Source: SAR92 clade bacterium H231
GTDB taxonomy: Bacteria; Pseudomonadota; Gammaproteobacteria; Pseudomonadales; Porticoccaceae
Direction: 5' to 3'
DNA length: 64,000 nucleotides
Assembly: GCA_025153775.1 (NCBI GenBank)
Contig: JAOALC010000004.1
Location: 124,001-188,000, forward strand
The translations under genes and the position numbers were made by a program. The notes under the pieces were generated by a model, which was given only the letters and a program-made list of their open reading frames with translations, made no database searches and was not told where the DNA came from. Every line of letters begins with the position of its first letter. The stretch's first letter is position 1. Of the stretch, positions 62,999-64,000 are shown one piece after another.

Positions 62999-64000
62999 CT
63001 AGAAGGAGTAGTTTGCAGTTAATGCGTAAGTTTTACCTACCTCACGATACTCTCTAGCTCGGCTATTATTACCTTGATATGCATAGAATTGTTCATCTGT
63101 CATATTAAAGCCCTCTAACGTTAGTGTTAGATTGTCGAGCTGCGGTGGCCTATACGAAATAGATATATCTAAACGATTTTGCGGCTCTATAAATCGATTA
63201 TCACCGGAGACGGTAGCCCAGGTTTCATCGAAGTAATCACTTCTGCTGGTATAAGCTGCGCGGACACCCAGTAAGTCAGTCTCATAAAATAGAATTACGT
63301 TATATGTATCCTCTGACACTCCAGAAAGTGGAAGCCTATTGCCAGATGAATCGAAATTAGAACTTTCGTCTGCATCTATATAGGTCCAATTTGCTTGGAT
63401 TCCCATGTCGCGAACTATCGGCATATCCGCATAATCGAAGTTTTGCAGAAGGCCAATTTCCCAGCCGGAAATATCAAAGCTCCCTGACGTATTGATGCTA
63501 TCGGTGATACTCACTTCTACGCCGTTAGAGTCAACACAGACGCCGCTTGAGTTTAAGGACAATGAGCCTGTGGTTGCACCTCCTAAATCAATATCGCTTA
63601 GTGCAGAAATACTAGTAAGGCTTGAGGGACAAAGTGATCTATTGTCAATTCCATTCGAAATGGTTTTAGTAAAGTAGGCTGCGCTTACTGAACTGCCCGC
63701 TCTATTATACCATTCAAGGGATAGATCGAAGGACTCTCCTTCAAATGGCTCGAGCTCCGGATTACCTAAGGATATTGAAACTGAATCATCCTCAATATCA
63801 ATAGATTGACCCACTTGATAGCTATCATCACCTTGGTGAGGGCGTGCAATTGTTTCTGCATATGATAAACGAAGTAACAAATCATCAGACAGATCCCACA
63901 CGAGATTCAATGAAGGAAGAACATGATTGAAGTCATGGTCCGCAGTGTAATAAATCGGATCGCCAAGGCCTTTTCTATAAGCACCAACTGTACGGCTAGT
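62999..64000 (-). CDS. TonB-dependent receptor, C-terminal part (cut by window edge)
   Basis: The frame is open to position 64000 on the minus strand. The visible 333 residues are outer-membrane beta-barrel: LPSLNLVWDLSDDLLLRLSYAETIARP, LEPFEGESFDLSLEWY, LDISISYRPPQLDNLTLTLEGFNMTDEQFY, and a terminal strand ending YALTANYSF with the C-terminal Phe needed for barrel insertion. This is the large gammaproteobacterial carbohydrate-receptor type. It imports oligosaccharides with TonB energy. The plug domain is outside the window. It presumably serves the catabolic genes to its left. Confidence 0.92.
   Translation of the reverse strand, partial: TSRTVGAYRKGLGDPIYYTADHDFNHVLPSLNLVWDLSDDLLLRLSYAETIARPHQGDDSYQVGQSIDIEDDSVSISLGNPELEPFEGESFDLSLEWYNRAGSSVSAAYFTKTISNGIDNRSLCPSSLTSISALSDIDLGGATTGSLSLNSSGVCVDSNGVEVSITDSINTSGSFDISGWEIGLLQNFDYADMPIVRDMGIQANWTYIDADESSNFDSSGNRLPLSGVSEDTYNVILFYETDLLGVRAAYTSRSDYFDETWATVSGDNRFIEPQNRLDISISYRPPQLDNLTLTLEGFNMTDEQFYAYQGNNSRAREYREVGKTYALTANYSF

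Overview
The window looks like a chromosome segment of a marine-type gammaproteobacterium. CmoA/CmoB, TtcA, SlyX, SlyD, BolA, ArgS, BioA and a TatD of the E. coli type all point there. A Na+-pumping oxaloacetate decarboxylase, a proline/Na+ symporter, surface lipoproteins and a TonB-dependent receptor suggest a seawater or particle-associated polysaccharide user, possibly near the SAR92/Cellvibrionales group. That placement is inference from gene content; no 16S or marker search was possible.

Positions 1 to about 40.9 kb are ordinary, densely packed housekeeping and metabolic chromosome. In order: lytic transglycosylase end, TatD, MOSC and HD proteins; a secreted GH3 beta-glucosidase beside a LytS/LytTR two-component pair; a surface lipoprotein with three 135-residue repeats; bolA with oadGAB; argS; a Kef-type antiporter; an aberrant macro domain; putP, ttcA, DUF547, bioA; lipocalin/DUF1295; smr, slyD, TauE, a GGDEF cyclase; a nitroreductase; an acyl-CoA dehydrogenase/MaoC pair with a divergent AraC regulator; an M16C protease, cmoA, an aldehyde dehydrogenase, slyX, cmoB; and ald with a divergent Lrp. 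This part ends at tRNA-Arg(ACG), which has a clear promoter and terminator.

From about 41 kb the DNA is visibly more AT-rich, and every gene fits a carbohydrate (uronate/pectin-like) catabolic island. The left arm reads leftwards: LacI regulator, uxaC, a GH28 lipoprotein, kdgK. The right arm reads rightwards: a double-DUF1080 lipoprotein, a Tat-exported Gfo/Idh/MocA oxidoreductase, two further Gfo/Idh/MocA enzymes and a transporter of Nramp fold lacking the metal-binding motifs. A third, leftward block from the right edge holds a TonB receptor, a secreted cupin, a DASS transporter, a PhoD-like phosphatase and a sulfatase broken by one in-frame stop. A shared palindrome (core ACCGGT) lies in front of uxaC, in front of the DUF1080 gene, and inside a rearranged cassette. 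I read these as operators of the local LacI protein.

The most unusual structure lies at 49,983-53,451. A 477-bp direct repeat (about 96% identical by eye) carries the end of one oxidoreductase gene and the start of the next. It flanks a cassette with a CaiB/BaiF CoA-transferase and an HMG-CoA-lyase-like enzyme. The cassette edges are severed genes: a 32-codon hydantoinase-A start and the last 41 codons of an unknown gene. The left junction also carries an inverted 33-bp copy of the uxaC leader and a duplicate of the uxaC-type regulated promoter. The CoA-transferase/lyase pair therefore appears to have been placed under the uronate regulon by a multi-breakpoint rearrangement.
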